Below, one piece after another: positions 53,882 to 63,789 of a DNA stretch of 64,000 nucleotides; the first letter of the stretch is position 1, and each line of letters opens with the position of its first letter. The position numbers and the translations under genes were made by a program. Where the stretch lies: contig NZ_JAKIKR010000001.1 in assembly GCF_023284025.1 (NCBI RefSeq), positions 62,001 through 126,000 on the forward strand, read 5' to 3'. The notes below the pieces were generated by a model. That model did not search any database. It was given only the letters and a program-made list of their open reading frames with translations, and was not told the origin of the DNA. This DNA comes from Shewanella abyssi (GTDB lineage Bacteria > Pseudomonadota > Gammaproteobacteria > Enterobacterales > Shewanellaceae).

Positions 53882-55468
53882 TCAATGCGCTGATACTGCA
53901 CTATTGCCAGCTTCTTGAACACTGTGATGGATCAACATCCCTGTATCGTAGAAATACTGGGTCATCTGTTCTAAAGCGCCAAACTGTATCGTGAGTACAC
54001 CTACGATAGATAAAACAATTGTATAAGGTAGCGCCATCCAAACCATACGGCCGTATGACAGGCGAATGAGAGGAGCAATAGCGGAAGTGAGCAGGAACAG
54101 GAATGCAGCCTGACCATTCGGTGTCGCTACTGACGGTAGGTTAGTACCTGTGTTAATCGCAACAGCGAGAAGATCAAACTGATCGCGGGTGATTTGGCCA
54201 TCAAGCAATACCGCTTTTACTTCATTGATATAGACAGTACCCACAAACACATTGTCACTCACCATTGAAAGTAGTCCGTTGGCGATATAGAAAATTACCA
54301 ACTGGGTGTTGCCTTCATAACTTAGCGCCCATTGAATGACTGGAACAAAAAGTTGCTGATCGATAATCACACCGACAATCGCAAAGAAAACGGCTAATAA
54401 AGCGGTAAATGGTAAAGCTTCTTCAAACGCTTTACCTAGCGCGTGTTCATTGGTCACACCATTAAATGCGGTGGTTAGAATAATAACGGATAGACCGATT
54501 AAACCAACAGATGCCAAGTGAAATGCTAATCCGAAAATGAGCCAAATACCAACCAGTGCTTGCACTACCAGTTTCATCTTGTCGTGCTTAGTTCGATGAG
54601 CATCTTCGTGTGCAGAATAGTCAGATAAAATTTTATGAACTGCGTCGGGTAGTTGTTGGCCATAGCCGAAAACTTTGAATTTTTCGACAAGATAACAAGT
54701 AAAGATACCGGCAAAGAAAACGGGGATGGTCACAGGAGACATGCGTAATGCGAATTCAGCAAACTGCCAATTTGCTTGAGCTGCAATGATGAGGTTCTGC
54801 GGTTCACCTACCATAGTACAAACACCGCCTAGAGCGGTACCTATACCAGCGTGCATTAAGATGTTACGGAGAAATCCACGAAATGCTTCTAACTCCTCTT
54901 CACAAAGCTGGTTTTGACCGTCATTGGTATGGTCGTGGTTGTCATTAAAGTTCTTACCTGATGCCACCTTGTGGTAAATCGAGTAAAAACCTACACCTAC
55001 AGCAATAATTACAGCGATAACCGTTAGTGCATCAAGGAAGGCTGATAAAAAGGCCGACGCGATACAGAACATTAAGGATACGGCTATTTTAGAGCGTATT
55101 TTAGTGATGATTTTAGTGAATGCAAACAGCAATAGCTGCTTCATAAAGTAAATGCCAGCAACCATAAAGATTAGCAGCAGCAATACTTCCAAATTAGCTT
55201 CTATTTCATGCAATACTTGACTGGGAGAAGTCATGCCGATAATCACGGCTTCGATAGCGAGCAACCCTCCAGGTTGCAACGGGTAGCACTTGAGTGCCAT
55301 AGCAAGGGTAAAGATAAATTCTAAGACCAGCAGCCAACCCGCAACAAACGGATTAAAATAAAAAACGACCGGGTTGATCACTAGAAACGATAATATTGCG
55401 AATTTGAACCACTTTGGCGAATTGCCTAAGAAGTTATCAAGAAACGCCTGACTCATTGTCACAGGCAT
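53882..55468 (-). CDS. nhaB: Na+/H+ antiporter NhaB
   Basis: Inner-membrane sodium/proton antiporter for sodium extrusion, fitting a marine lifestyle. The 528-residue length is that of NhaB. It has many membrane segments and family phrases: [60 protein letters not shown] and [20 protein letters not shown]. Start is ATG at 55468; an ATG four codons later (MSQAF) is also possible. It is divergent from fadR across a 304-base gap. Confidence 0.96.
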   Translation of the reverse strand: MPVTMSQAFLDNFLGNSPKWFKFAILSFLVINPVVFYFNPFVAGWLLVLEFIFTLAMALKCYPLQPGGLLAIEAVIIGMTSPSQVLHEIEANLEVLLLLIFMVAGIYFMKQLLLFAFTKIITKIRSKIAVSLMFCIASAFLSAFLDALTVIAVIIAVGVGFYSIYHKVASGKNFNDNHDHTNDGQNQLCEEELEAFRGFLRNILMHAGIGTALGGVCTMVGEPQNLIIAAQANWQFAEFALRMSPVTIPVFFAGIFTCYLVEKFKVFGYGQQLPDAVHKILSDYSAHEDAHRTKHDKMKLVVQALVGIWLIFGLAFHLASVGLIGLSVIILTTAFNGVTNEHALGKAFEEALPFTALLAVFFAIVGVIIDQQLFVPVIQWALSYEGNTQLVIFYIANGLLSMVSDNVFVGTVYINEVKAVLLDGQITRDQFDLLAVAINTGTNLPSVATPNGQAAFLFLLTSAIAPLIRLSYGRMVWMALPYTIVLSIVGVLTIQFGALEQMTQYFYDTGMLIHHSVQEAGNSAVSAH

Positions 55469-55772
55469 GGAATCCTCACTCTGGTATTTTTATAGTTTGA
55501 TAATAACAAAAATTTAACTAAATTTGTTGTTACTAATAAATCAGTTGATGCTAAAGGTAAAACCTTTTGGCTAACTTAAAAAGCATTGTCTGCCTAAACA
55601 GCTACCTAAATCAAAAAAAATCATATAAAACTCGTCGTTAGCGTATTTTTTGAACACTTTTGCGGATTTCTCGTCTCAGTATTTATCTAATACTGCTGTT
55701 TTGGTTTCCATTTTAACTAGCTCTGGTATGATCAGTGTTAAAATAATACTAACAATTGGATGAAATAGGCTG
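55469..55772. other. Intergenic region between nhaB and fadR
   Basis: 304 bases carrying divergent promoters. The only specific element recognised is the FadR-like site at 55721-55737. The rest is AT-rich, with no frame of note. Confidence 0.6.
55721..55737 (+). promoter_or_regulatory. FadR-like operator in front of fadR
   Basis: CTCTGGTATGATCAGTG fits AnCTGGTCnGACCAGnT at about 13-14 of 17 positions, with both inner half-sites CTGGT and TCAG intact. It lies 36 bases upstream of the fadR start, where binding would block transcription. This suggests autorepression, and possibly control of the divergent nhaB. Confidence 0.65.
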
Positions 55773-56492
55773 ATGATCATCAATGCCAAAGGCCCTGCAA
55801 GTTTTGCAGAGAAATATATTGTACGATCGATTTGGGACAATAAGTTTCCCCCCGGCTCTATTTTGCCAGCTGAACGAGAGTTGTCAGAATTAATCGGTGT
55901 CACCCGCACCACTTTAAGAGAAGTGCTGCAACGATTAGCACGTGATGGGTGGTTAACCATTCAGCATGGTAAGCCGACTCAAGTAAATAATTTCTGGGAA
56001 ACGTCAGGACTTAATATTCTTGAGACGATTGCCGAACTTAATCCAGATGGATTCCCTGAATTAGTCGACCAACTGCTATCAGCGCGTAGCAGTGTTAGCG
56101 CGATTTATTTCCGTGGAGCCATTCGTAACAACCCTGAAAAATCGGCTGAAGCATTATCAAAGCTTGATGAGCTTGAAGATACTGCACAGGCTTATGCTGA
56201 TTTCGATTATGAATTACAGCATACACTAGCATTTTCGTCTGGCAACCCCCTATATGTATTAATCCTTAATGGATTTAAAGGCTTATATAGTCGTGTCGGT
56301 CGCTACTACTTTTCTAGTGCAGATGCTCGAGCGTTAGCAATGGATTTTTATAAGCAGTTGCAGCTGTTAGCAATCGATAAAAATTATACTGAGGTGGCCT
56401 CATTAATGCGGACCTACGGCATTAATAGCGGCATGATGTGGCAAAGTTTAAGAGATGACATGCCAGTGGGACTGGGTGACTCTAATAAGTAA
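55773..56492 (+). CDS. fadR: Fatty acid metabolism regulator FadR
   Basis: GntR-family regulator that represses beta-oxidation and activates unsaturated fatty-acid synthesis; long-chain acyl-CoA releases it from DNA. The 239-residue protein has the winged-helix domain (1-75: PPGSILPAERELSELIGVTR, TTLREVLQRLARDGWLTIQHG) and an all-helical acyl-CoA-binding domain (80-235, e.g. RGAIRNNPE, YDFELQ-like DFDYELQHTLAFSSGNP). It is the same length as E. coli FadR. No vibrio-type 40-residue insertion is seen. Start is ATG at 55773 (MIINAKGPASFAEKY). Confidence 0.96.
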   Translation: MIINAKGPASFAEKYIVRSIWDNKFPPGSILPAERELSELIGVTRTTLREVLQRLARDGWLTIQHGKPTQVNNFWETSGLNILETIAELNPDGFPELVDQLLSARSSVSAIYFRGAIRNNPEKSAEALSKLDELEDTAQAYADFDYELQHTLAFSSGNPLYVLILNGFKGLYSRVGRYYFSSADARALAMDFYKQLQLLAIDKNYTEVASLMRTYGINSGMMWQSLRDDMPVGLGDSNK

Positions 56493-56533
56493 ATAGTGTG
56501 CTCATAACAATGTAGTGTCATTATTGTTATCGC

Positions 56534-56564
56534 AAAAAAGCCATCAAACATGATGGCTTTTTTT
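56534..56564. terminator. Bidirectional terminator between fadR and tamB
   Basis: AAAAAAGCCATCA / TGATGGCTTTTTT stem with an AACA loop. Confidence 0.93.
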
Positions 56565-56578
56565 GTGTCTCGCATAAC

Positions 56579-59500
56579 TTACAAGTCGAAGCTGTAATAG
56601 ATATCTAATGATTGCTCGATAGTGCCGGATACTGTCTCAAGATAGAGTTGAGACAATAGGTAGTAGCGCACTGTCATCTCATAACCTGGGTTAAATACAC
56701 CAATACCATACTTTACCATTAGGTTTTCACCGATAAAGCCACTAATGGCGAATCGACCATCGTCATTGGCGTCAAGCTGGACATTTGAAAATCCAATGTT
56801 TTCGATGATCCCAGTTGCGGTATTACCGATATTGCCGAGCGCACCGCCACCAATTTGATTGCTTAGGGTGAGTGCCGCACCCATCATTAGGCCACTATTT
56901 TGATCACCATCGTTACTGTTCAGCCCAGTGCCTCTGATAATATAATTTAAAATTTCTGCCTGTTCTTTAGCTGGGGTTGAAAAAAGGTTCACAATGGGTT
57001 TCATTGGTGTGCCGGTTATGCGTACACCTGCAACCACGTCCTCCTCTTTTATCTCACGGGCAGCTTCAATATTTAAATTTGGTAGATCCATTGGACCGAT
57101 GAACTGCATTTCGCCAGCTCTAATTTGTAATGTTTGTCCCATAAACTTATAGGTTGCATCAATGACTTTAATTTCACCGAAGAGCAGAGGAGGTCTAAAA
57201 GGACTCTGTTTTAACTCTAACTTTCCTAATAGTTTGCCATTGAGTCCCATACCGTCAATTTTAAGATTATCGCCGATATTCAAATTGACCTCTGCCGAGA
57301 CCGCTAAGGGGGGCGCTTTTTTCGTCTGCGTAGTGAGGCTATCTTTAAAAACTACATCTTTTGAAACTGCGACGCCTCCCTCTGGGAGCTGAACAATAGT
57401 GATGTGGCCAGATGGTACATTGATATCACCTTTTACATCTATAGAGTGGTCAGTAAAGCTGATATTGAGATCTGTACCCACACTTAAAATAGCCAAAGGA
57501 GGCTGAATAACGGCTAAGTCATCACCTTTGATATTAAAATTGCCTTTAATCTGCTTATCTAGCCAATTAAGCTGACCATCAATATAGGCTAGCCCATCCC
57601 CCATTTTTAGCTCGCCGTCAATTTGCGCTTTCTTGCCCGCAAAAATCAGAGTCAGATCGACACCCTCTACCAAGGTTGGGTTTGCGGTTGCCAATATGGA
57701 ACCTTGCTTAAGAGATATCTCACCTGAAGCCTGTGGGTCGCTGAGTGTCCCACCGATAGTTAAGTTACTTGAGATAATGCCCTCAAGTATTTCCAATTGA
57801 GGTAATAGCTGCGCCAAGGCTTGCAAGTTTATTTGCTGTAGCGATAGGGCGCCATCGATAGCTCTATCAGGTGTTACGTTTATGGTTAAATCAGCATTTA
57901 AGCTGGCAATTTCATGGGACTCTACTGCAACAGATGTTTTAAGGTGCTGCTCGTTTAATAGGCTACTCACCTGAACTGAGCGATAGCCGATTGAAACTTC
58001 GTTTTTGTTAGTTGCTTTTGCTTTGAAATCGAAGCTCCCTGGTGCGAGATCAAGTTTTAACGAGCCTGTGGGTTTTCCCTCGTTAAACCACTTAAACTCA
58101 GATGCCAAGATAGCAGGACCTTGCCAGTTAACGCTGTCAGGTAACCAAGGTTTAATTAACACCCCAACATCGCCGCTATATTCGATTCTGGCTTCGCCGC
58201 TAAGACCTAGTTTAATGGGGGTTTTAGAGCATAATTTACCGCTAAGGTGCGATAAACAAAAGAGGCTGACTTCGCCCTCAGCCTGAGTTAGATCGTAAAC
58301 AGCATTCAGTGGCTTATCTAGATTGATATCGCCAAGTGTCGATGATAGTGATAATTGTCTTATAACAGCGGTAATTAGACTATTTTTATCATCATACTGG
58401 CTTTTAAGATCAGTTTTTAGCGCTAACTCCCCTTGAGTTTCTATGCTCAAGGATTGTTGATTAAGATCGCCATCGCTTTCAATGTTAATAGCGTCTAAAT
58501 CTATATCATTGTAGCTAACGTTTTTAGCATCAAGTGAAGCCGTAAACGACTGATTATCCAGTGGCTTGTATTGGCCTTTTAATGTCAGACCCTCAAGTTC
58601 TAGCTGGCTAAATTTAAGATCATTAGCGAGCAGGGATATATTGATATTTGGGTGCTTCGATTCACCCGATACATCAATGTCACTGTTAATTTCTCCGCGA
58701 GCATCTGGATGCCATAAGCTCAAGTCTGGCACCTTTAAGTCACCAGTCAAGGCCCAGTGTTTATCAACTTCGCCTTTAATATAGAGTGAGCTTTGCAGTG
58801 CTTGAATATTAAGCCCTGGAGAGCTTAGGTACCAATTTTGATTTAGTGTTAAATCTCCCTCTAGCGTTAAAGGATAACCTGCGACATCGCCATTAAGGTT
58901 TGCCTCCGTGACGCCAATAGACCATTGAGCATTCTTTAGGGCAAGCTCGCCTGTTGTTGTCATTGAACCATTGATATTACTTTTGGGGAGAGGCTGCTTT
59001 AAGCCTAAATTTAACTGGCTTAAATCGAGTTCGGCACTAATAAAATGGGTGTTCCATGACAGTATGTCGCCATAAGTTAAACTGCCATTTAGGGCTACAT
59101 TTCCCATAAGGCTTTTTACATCAAGTTGATCAAATTCAAATCTATTTTCTTTATGTTCAAATTTGGAATCAATCTTTAACAATGGATGGTAATCGGATCT
59201 AAAGAGAGTCTTAAGTTCGACTTGCTGTAGGTTAAGATCACCCTTTGTCTCCAAGTTAATATCTGTGGCAATAAACTCAGGTTTAACTAATGGCCATTGT
59301 AGCTTTTTTGACCGCAATGATATTGAGTACGGTATCGTAGGTTTTGACAGTGTAATGCTTGAAGTTAGCTCAAAATCAAATTGTCCCTGACCTTGAATAT
59401 CAGTGTTAAGTTGGTTAAAACCTTGCTTGACGATGATGTGCAGTCGCTGATCACTTAATCCGGGTAGTTCAGTGACATGGTCAAGATCGATGTCAAGTTC

Positions 59501-60610
59501 AAAGTCCATCGGATAATCTTTTGCTAGCGACATTTGCCCGTCTAAATCAACGGTGCCATAACGGTGACTTGCTGAAAACTCTTCTATGTTAATAAGAAAG
59601 GTTTGATAACTGCCACTTAGGTATAGGTGTTTAAAGTTATCTTTTCTTGGGCCCAAAATCAGATCACCATTTTTTATCTCTAGCGCTTCGACATAGACGG
59701 GAATAGGCATAAAGACTTCAGGTAAATTTGCCATCGCCCACTCGACATCCTTTGCATCGGTGCTTAAATTTTTTGCTGCAGCACTTGTCGTTATAGCGCT
59801 TGCCTGCTTTGCCACTTGAGTTACAGTATCTGTTTGCTTGTCTGTTAGGGTCTCTCCAAGTGGAATGGAGACTAATAAGTCTTCGGCGTAGAGACTTCTC
59901 GCTCTAATGCCGGTGCTTTGCCACTCAGCGCTCAGATTTAGCTTCGCAGCATTAAAGTCCATGTCATTGACACGCACTGTGACTTGGCTCAGTGAGCCTA
60001 TATCGAGTTTTATTCCAAAGGGCAGGGTGATCTCTTGGTTTTCTTCGATACCACTGAGTATGTTGTCGACTGACTGACTAAGGTTTTTGGCTTGTTCGGC
60101 GTCTATACTCGCTATATCTACATTTTTGATCGCCGTATTTTCAATATTAGTGGTAGCAGTATTTGTGCTGTCACTAGAGGATGGTTGGCCAATTAATGCT
60201 GTATCAATCTCAACATTGACTTTGCTGGCGTTGAGTTCATTCACACAAAGCTGTTTTTGTACTAAACACATTGGATTCCAATCCAATACCAGATCCGTTG
60301 TTTCAACCTTTACACCTGGCATCTGCCAATTACCGACTTCCAACATTAAGCGGCGGTTTATCTTACCTGATTTATAAGTCACGTTGAGACCGGGTACCAG
60401 TATATCGGCTAACGTTACCGCGATATGCGTGCCAAAGTGGGTGCCGATAATGATGGCAAACAAGATAAGCAGCGCTAATGGGATATAAAAAATGGTCCGA
60501 CTAACGCGCTTAAACCAACGCCACAACAATGTTGATATCGTTTGAGGTTTTGGCGTCGTTGACTTAGCCGTTTGCGCTGATGTAGCGCTACTGCTATTAA
60601 GTTTACTCAT
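56579..60610 (-). CDS. tamB: Translocation and assembly module inner-membrane protein TamB
   Basis: AsmA-like bridge protein anchored in the inner membrane and spanning the periplasm, acting with TamA in outer-membrane protein assembly and phospholipid movement. The 1343-residue product has a cytoplasmic Ser/Thr-rich N-terminus, one membrane segment (about 42-62, FYIPLALLILFAIIIGTHFG), a very long beta-rich region, and the C-terminal DUF490 domain (ELKQSPFRPPLLFGEI, GMTVRYYL-like YEMTVRYYLLSQLYLETV). Start is ATG at 60610, overlapping the tamA stop by ATGA. A longer frame to 60643 is unlikely. Confidence 0.94.
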   Translation of the reverse strand: MSKLNSSSATSAQTAKSTTPKPQTISTLLWRWFKRVSRTIFYIPLALLILFAIIIGTHFGTHIAVTLADILVPGLNVTYKSGKINRRLMLEVGNWQMPGVKVETTDLVLDWNPMCLVQKQLCVNELNASKVNVEIDTALIGQPSSSDSTNTATTNIENTAIKNVDIASIDAEQAKNLSQSVDNILSGIEENQEITLPFGIKLDIGSLSQVTVRVNDMDFNAAKLNLSAEWQSTGIRARSLYAEDLLVSIPLGETLTDKQTDTVTQVAKQASAITTSAAAKNLSTDAKDVEWAMANLPEVFMPIPVYVEALEIKNGDLILGPRKDNFKHLYLSGSYQTFLINIEEFSASHRYGTVDLDGQMSLAKDYPMDFELDIDLDHVTELPGLSDQRLHIIVKQGFNQLNTDIQGQGQFDFELTSSITLSKPTIPYSISLRSKKLQWPLVKPEFIATDINLETKGDLNLQQVELKTLFRSDYHPLLKIDSKFEHKENRFEFDQLDVKSLMGNVALNGSLTYGDILSWNTHFISAELDLSQLNLGLKQPLPKSNINGSMTTTGELALKNAQWSIGVTEANLNGDVAGYPLTLEGDLTLNQNWYLSSPGLNIQALQSSLYIKGEVDKHWALTGDLKVPDLSLWHPDARGEINSDIDVSGESKHPNINISLLANDLKFSQLELEGLTLKGQYKPLDNQSFTASLDAKNVSYNDIDLDAINIESDGDLNQQSLSIETQGELALKTDLKSQYDDKNSLITAVIRQLSLSSTLGDINLDKPLNAVYDLTQAEGEVSLFCLSHLSGKLCSKTPIKLGLSGEARIEYSGDVGVLIKPWLPDSVNWQGPAILASEFKWFNEGKPTGSLKLDLAPGSFDFKAKATNKNEVSIGYRSVQVSSLLNEQHLKTSVAVESHEIASLNADLTINVTPDRAIDGALSLQQINLQALAQLLPQLEILEGIISSNLTIGGTLSDPQASGEISLKQGSILATANPTLVEGVDLTLIFAGKKAQIDGELKMGDGLAYIDGQLNWLDKQIKGNFNIKGDDLAVIQPPLAILSVGTDLNISFTDHSIDVKGDINVPSGHITIVQLPEGGVAVSKDVVFKDSLTTQTKKAPPLAVSAEVNLNIGDNLKIDGMGLNGKLLGKLELKQSPFRPPLLFGEIKVIDATYKFMGQTLQIRAGEMQFIGPMDLPNLNIEAAREIKEEDVVAGVRITGTPMKPIVNLFSTPAKEQAEILNYIIRGTGLNSNDGDQNSGLMMGAALTLSNQIGGGALGNIGNTATGIIENIGFSNVQLDANDDGRFAISGFIGENLMVKYGIGVFNPGYEMTVRYYLLSQLYLETVSGTIEQSLDIYYSFDL

Positions 60611-62451
60611 AACTCGGCTCCCATGGTGATATGGATCCGCCAAGGTCTACTGATAGTATCCGTCTCTTTTAAGCCAACACCCACATCAAACTTTACCGGG
60701 CCAATGGGTGATATCCAATGCACGCCCGCACCAACAGAGGTTATTGCTTCAATTTGATTGACGTCGAATGCATTACCGGCATCGACAAAGGTGGCGACTC
60801 GCCAACTTGGAGTGAGGTAATATTGATATTCGATGCTGCCGACCATTAAATAGCGGCCACCAACCACTTCTCTCACGAGATCTCCATCGTCATTGACAGA
60901 ATCAATAGACGGGCCCAACTCGTTATAACTGTAACCACGAATACTTTGGTCACCACCAGCAAAATAGCGCAGTGAGGGAGGGATCTCTGCCAAGTTATTC
61001 TCGTTGGTAAGGTTCGCAGCTAGATCTAAACGAGAGACAAAGCGATGTTTATCATAGAAGGTTTTGATCCACTTAAATTTTGCTTGAAGGCGTGCCAAGC
61101 GGACTTCAGAGCCAAGGCTGGGATCAGCAAACTCAACGCTGTAGTATTGCAAAAAACCAGATTTTGGATCCAGTGAATTATCTCCACGAGATGTTTTAGA
61201 CACGTTAGCACCGAGTAGAACAAATCGGGGGTCATAATCGATACCAGACTGGGTATAACTCTCCTTCATCACTTCCGCAGAATAGTTCAAAATCCACTGA
61301 TGTCCTAAGCGTTGTTGGCGGATCACTGCAAAGAGCATTTTTGAAGATTCGAGCTGTCCGGTGTTTTTGAACTTTTTGTCTTCAGTGTTATAAACTTGGG
61401 TGACACCATATTTGTCGCGCAACATGCCAACACGCAGTTTAAGTTGGTCATCGAGCGGGTGACTCAAAGGTATAGTATAAGTCGTCAAAAATTTGGGTCT
61501 GTCAGGAGCCCATTCTGCCGTTGTTTCCTGGGAGTGGCCATAACGATTAATTTGCGGAGTACGCCAAGTGACTCGTACTCGTGGTTCGATACTATTATCT
61601 ACTGTATTACCAATATCAGCACCTAAACCCAGTTCAATAGAATGATCTGGTTTAGGGCTTAAGTCGACTCTAATGGGCACCTGTAATCCGTCTACCTGCT
61701 CAACTAAGGGTAAGACTTTAATATTTGAAAAGTAGCCTGTATCAAGCAGTTGCCTGTTCAGTTGACCAAGATTGCCCGTACTATAGGGAGCATCAATATC
61801 AAACGGGATCAGTTTTTGTAGGATCTCAGGTTGCAGCGTGTGACCCGTAAAGGTGACTTGGCCGATGTGATAGCGTTTACCTGAGTTGTAATGCAGTGCT
61901 ATTTTTGCACTGTTATAATCTCGGTCTACTTCAATTTCGGCTTTCTCGAATTTGCCGTCAAAATAGCCACGAGCTAGCGACAAGGTAAGCAGTTGCCCTT
62001 TTAACTCTTCATAAACACCATGATTAAGCCTATCCCCTGGACGAATTGATAGTTGGGCCAACCATTGTTCGAATACAACGTCATCACGGAGTTCGCCGTC
62101 CACCTGTATATCAATCCAACGAACCGTTGTAGGAAGACCAGGTGTGATGAGGTAATTAAGAAGCCAAGGGCCTTTGTCGTTGCTAATAAACTCTTGTTCA
62201 ACTTTACTGTTGTAGTAGCCCATTGAATGCATCGCTGCAGTGATATTGTCTTCAGCGTTAAAAATAAAGGCGCGCCTTTGCACCTCAGAATCAGGTAAAG
62301 CGCCTAGATGTGCTTTTACGTTCCGTGCCAAACTGCCTTTTACGCCCTTAATATTGAGCGTCAGTAAGTCATTTGCGAGAGCGGCAAAAGGAGTCAGTAA
62401 GACACTGATCAATATTAACGAATGGGTCGTTGCTCGAATCAAACTTATCAA
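60607..62451 (-). CDS. tamA: Translocation and assembly module outer-membrane protein TamA
   Basis: Omp85-family outer-membrane protein. The 614-residue product has a signal peptide ending AALA|NDLL. About three POTRA domains follow (residues about 28-265), then a 16-strand barrel (about 270-614) with FAGGDQSIRGYSYNELGP, the conserved RGY motif of the family, and a C-terminal strand ending RIHITMGAEL. Start is ATG at 62451. It is coupled to tamB by an ATGA overlap. Confidence 0.95.
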   Translation of the reverse strand: MISLIRATTHSLILISVLLTPFAALANDLLTLNIKGVKGSLARNVKAHLGALPDSEVQRRAFIFNAEDNITAAMHSMGYYNSKVEQEFISNDKGPWLLNYLITPGLPTTVRWIDIQVDGELRDDVVFEQWLAQLSIRPGDRLNHGVYEELKGQLLTLSLARGYFDGKFEKAEIEVDRDYNSAKIALHYNSGKRYHIGQVTFTGHTLQPEILQKLIPFDIDAPYSTGNLGQLNRQLLDTGYFSNIKVLPLVEQVDGLQVPIRVDLSPKPDHSIELGLGADIGNTVDNSIEPRVRVTWRTPQINRYGHSQETTAEWAPDRPKFLTTYTIPLSHPLDDQLKLRVGMLRDKYGVTQVYNTEDKKFKNTGQLESSKMLFAVIRQQRLGHQWILNYSAEVMKESYTQSGIDYDPRFVLLGANVSKTSRGDNSLDPKSGFLQYYSVEFADPSLGSEVRLARLQAKFKWIKTFYDKHRFVSRLDLAANLTNENNLAEIPPSLRYFAGGDQSIRGYSYNELGPSIDSVNDDGDLVREVVGGRYLMVGSIEYQYYLTPSWRVATFVDAGNAFDVNQIEAITSVGAGVHWISPIGPVKFDVGVGLKETDTISRPWRIHITMGAEL

Positions 62452-62582
62452 AAAATATCAGGCTCTTATTATTAACTTTAGGCTTATCCCCATCTTACCT
62501 GAAGATGCAGGATGGGTGTTTGTACCTATTGTTACTAGAATCGCGAACTCAAGCAAGTTGCTGATTGTAATTATGGTCGAAA

Positions 62583-63683
62583 ATGGTTACAAAGAGAGCA
62601 AATAAATATAAATGGATACCGTTTGTGAATAATTCCTCAATTTTAGCCGCCTGCCTACTGGCGTTCGTCGCTGTTAGCTCAACTTCATCTGCTGCCGAGA
62701 AGCCGTTTTCGATTGCGATACATGGCGGCGCGGGCACGATTTCTAAAGCCAAGTTGACCGAGTCGCAACAAAAAGCATATCGCGCCAAATTACAACAAGC
62801 CATCGATGCGGGTTATAAAGTATTAGAAGATGGCGGTGATAGTCTTGATGCTGTGCAGGTATCAATTAATGTACTGGAAAATAGCCCTTTGTTTAATGCA
62901 GGTGTTGGGGCGGTTTATACTTATGATGGTGCACATGAGATGGACTCCTCAATCATGGATGGTAAAACCATGAATGCGGGCGCAGTAGCGGGTGTTCGAC
63001 ATATTAAAAACCCCATTGATCTGGCCAGAACTGTAATGGAAAAGTCACCCCATGTGATGCTTTCTGGTCAAGGTGCTGAAGAGTTTGCCTTAACCCAAGG
63101 TTACCAGCTGGTTCCTGCAAATCACTTTGATACCGATAGCCGCTATAAACAGCTGCAAAGCGCCAAAGATAAAATTAAAATAGCGGAGTCAACCCCCGAT
63201 TATCAGGTGAGTACTGGCCATAATTATAAGCAAAGTGCACTCGATTATATGGCATTGGATTATAAGTTCGGTACCGTTGGCGCTGTGGCTTTAGACCAAC
63301 ATGGCAACCTTGCAGCCGGCACATCCACCGGTGGAATGACGGCTAAACGATTTGGACGCATTGGTGATTCTCCCGTTATCGGGGCGGGCACCTATGCAGA
63401 AAATGGCGTTTGTGCAGTATCTGCCACCGGTCATGGTGAGTTTTTTATTCGTTACCATGTGGCGGGTGATATCTGTGCCAAAGTTAAGTATCAGCAGAAG
63501 TCGATAATTCAAGCAGCAGATGAAGTGATAAACCAACGCTTAATTACTGCTGGTGGCACAGGTGGTGTAATCGCAATCGACCAACGAGGCAATATCGCGA
63601 CGCCGTTTAACACCGAGGGCATGTATCGCGCGACGCGCAAGAAAGGTGAAGAAGCGCAGGTGATGATTTGGTCTGATCTGTAG
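62583..63683 (+). CDS. iaaA: Isoaspartyl peptidase/L-asparaginase, exported
   Basis: N-terminal-nucleophile hydrolase that self-cleaves to expose a catalytic Thr and cleaves isoaspartyl dipeptides or asparagine. The 366-residue protein has IAIHGGAGTISK, the VLEDGGDSLDAVQ segment, and the autocleavage site in DYKFGTVGAVALD (G|TVG, Thr about residue 222). Substrate-site GTSTGGMTAKRFGRIGDSP follows. Unlike E. coli IaaA it has an N-terminal signal-like region (residues 1-38: KRANKYKW, then a hydrophobic stretch, ending SSAA|EK). Start is ATG at 62583; GTG at 62625 is an alternative. Confidence 0.92.
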   Translation: MVTKRANKYKWIPFVNNSSILAACLLAFVAVSSTSSAAEKPFSIAIHGGAGTISKAKLTESQQKAYRAKLQQAIDAGYKVLEDGGDSLDAVQVSINVLENSPLFNAGVGAVYTYDGAHEMDSSIMDGKTMNAGAVAGVRHIKNPIDLARTVMEKSPHVMLSGQGAEEFALTQGYQLVPANHFDTDSRYKQLQSAKDKIKIAESTPDYQVSTGHNYKQSALDYMALDYKFGTVGAVALDQHGNLAAGTSTGGMTAKRFGRIGDSPVIGAGTYAENGVCAVSATGHGEFFIRYHVAGDICAKVKYQQKSIIQAADEVINQRLITAGGTGGVIAIDQRGNIATPFNTEGMYRATRKKGEEAQVMIWSDL

Positions 63684-63701
63684 CTACGTGAATGAATAGT
63701 T

Positions 63702-63747
63702 AAATGTGTACTAGAGCCGATTAATCGGTATTCGTACACATTTTCAT
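63702..63747 (+). terminator. Hairpin after iaaA
   Basis: AAATGTGTAC / GTACACATTT outer stem with an inner CCGATTAATCGG stem, followed by TTCATTT. The T-run is imperfect. Confidence 0.7.
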
Positions 63748-63789
63748 TTACACTGATTGTCAATCCAAACTGTAAAACCCAATTGCACT

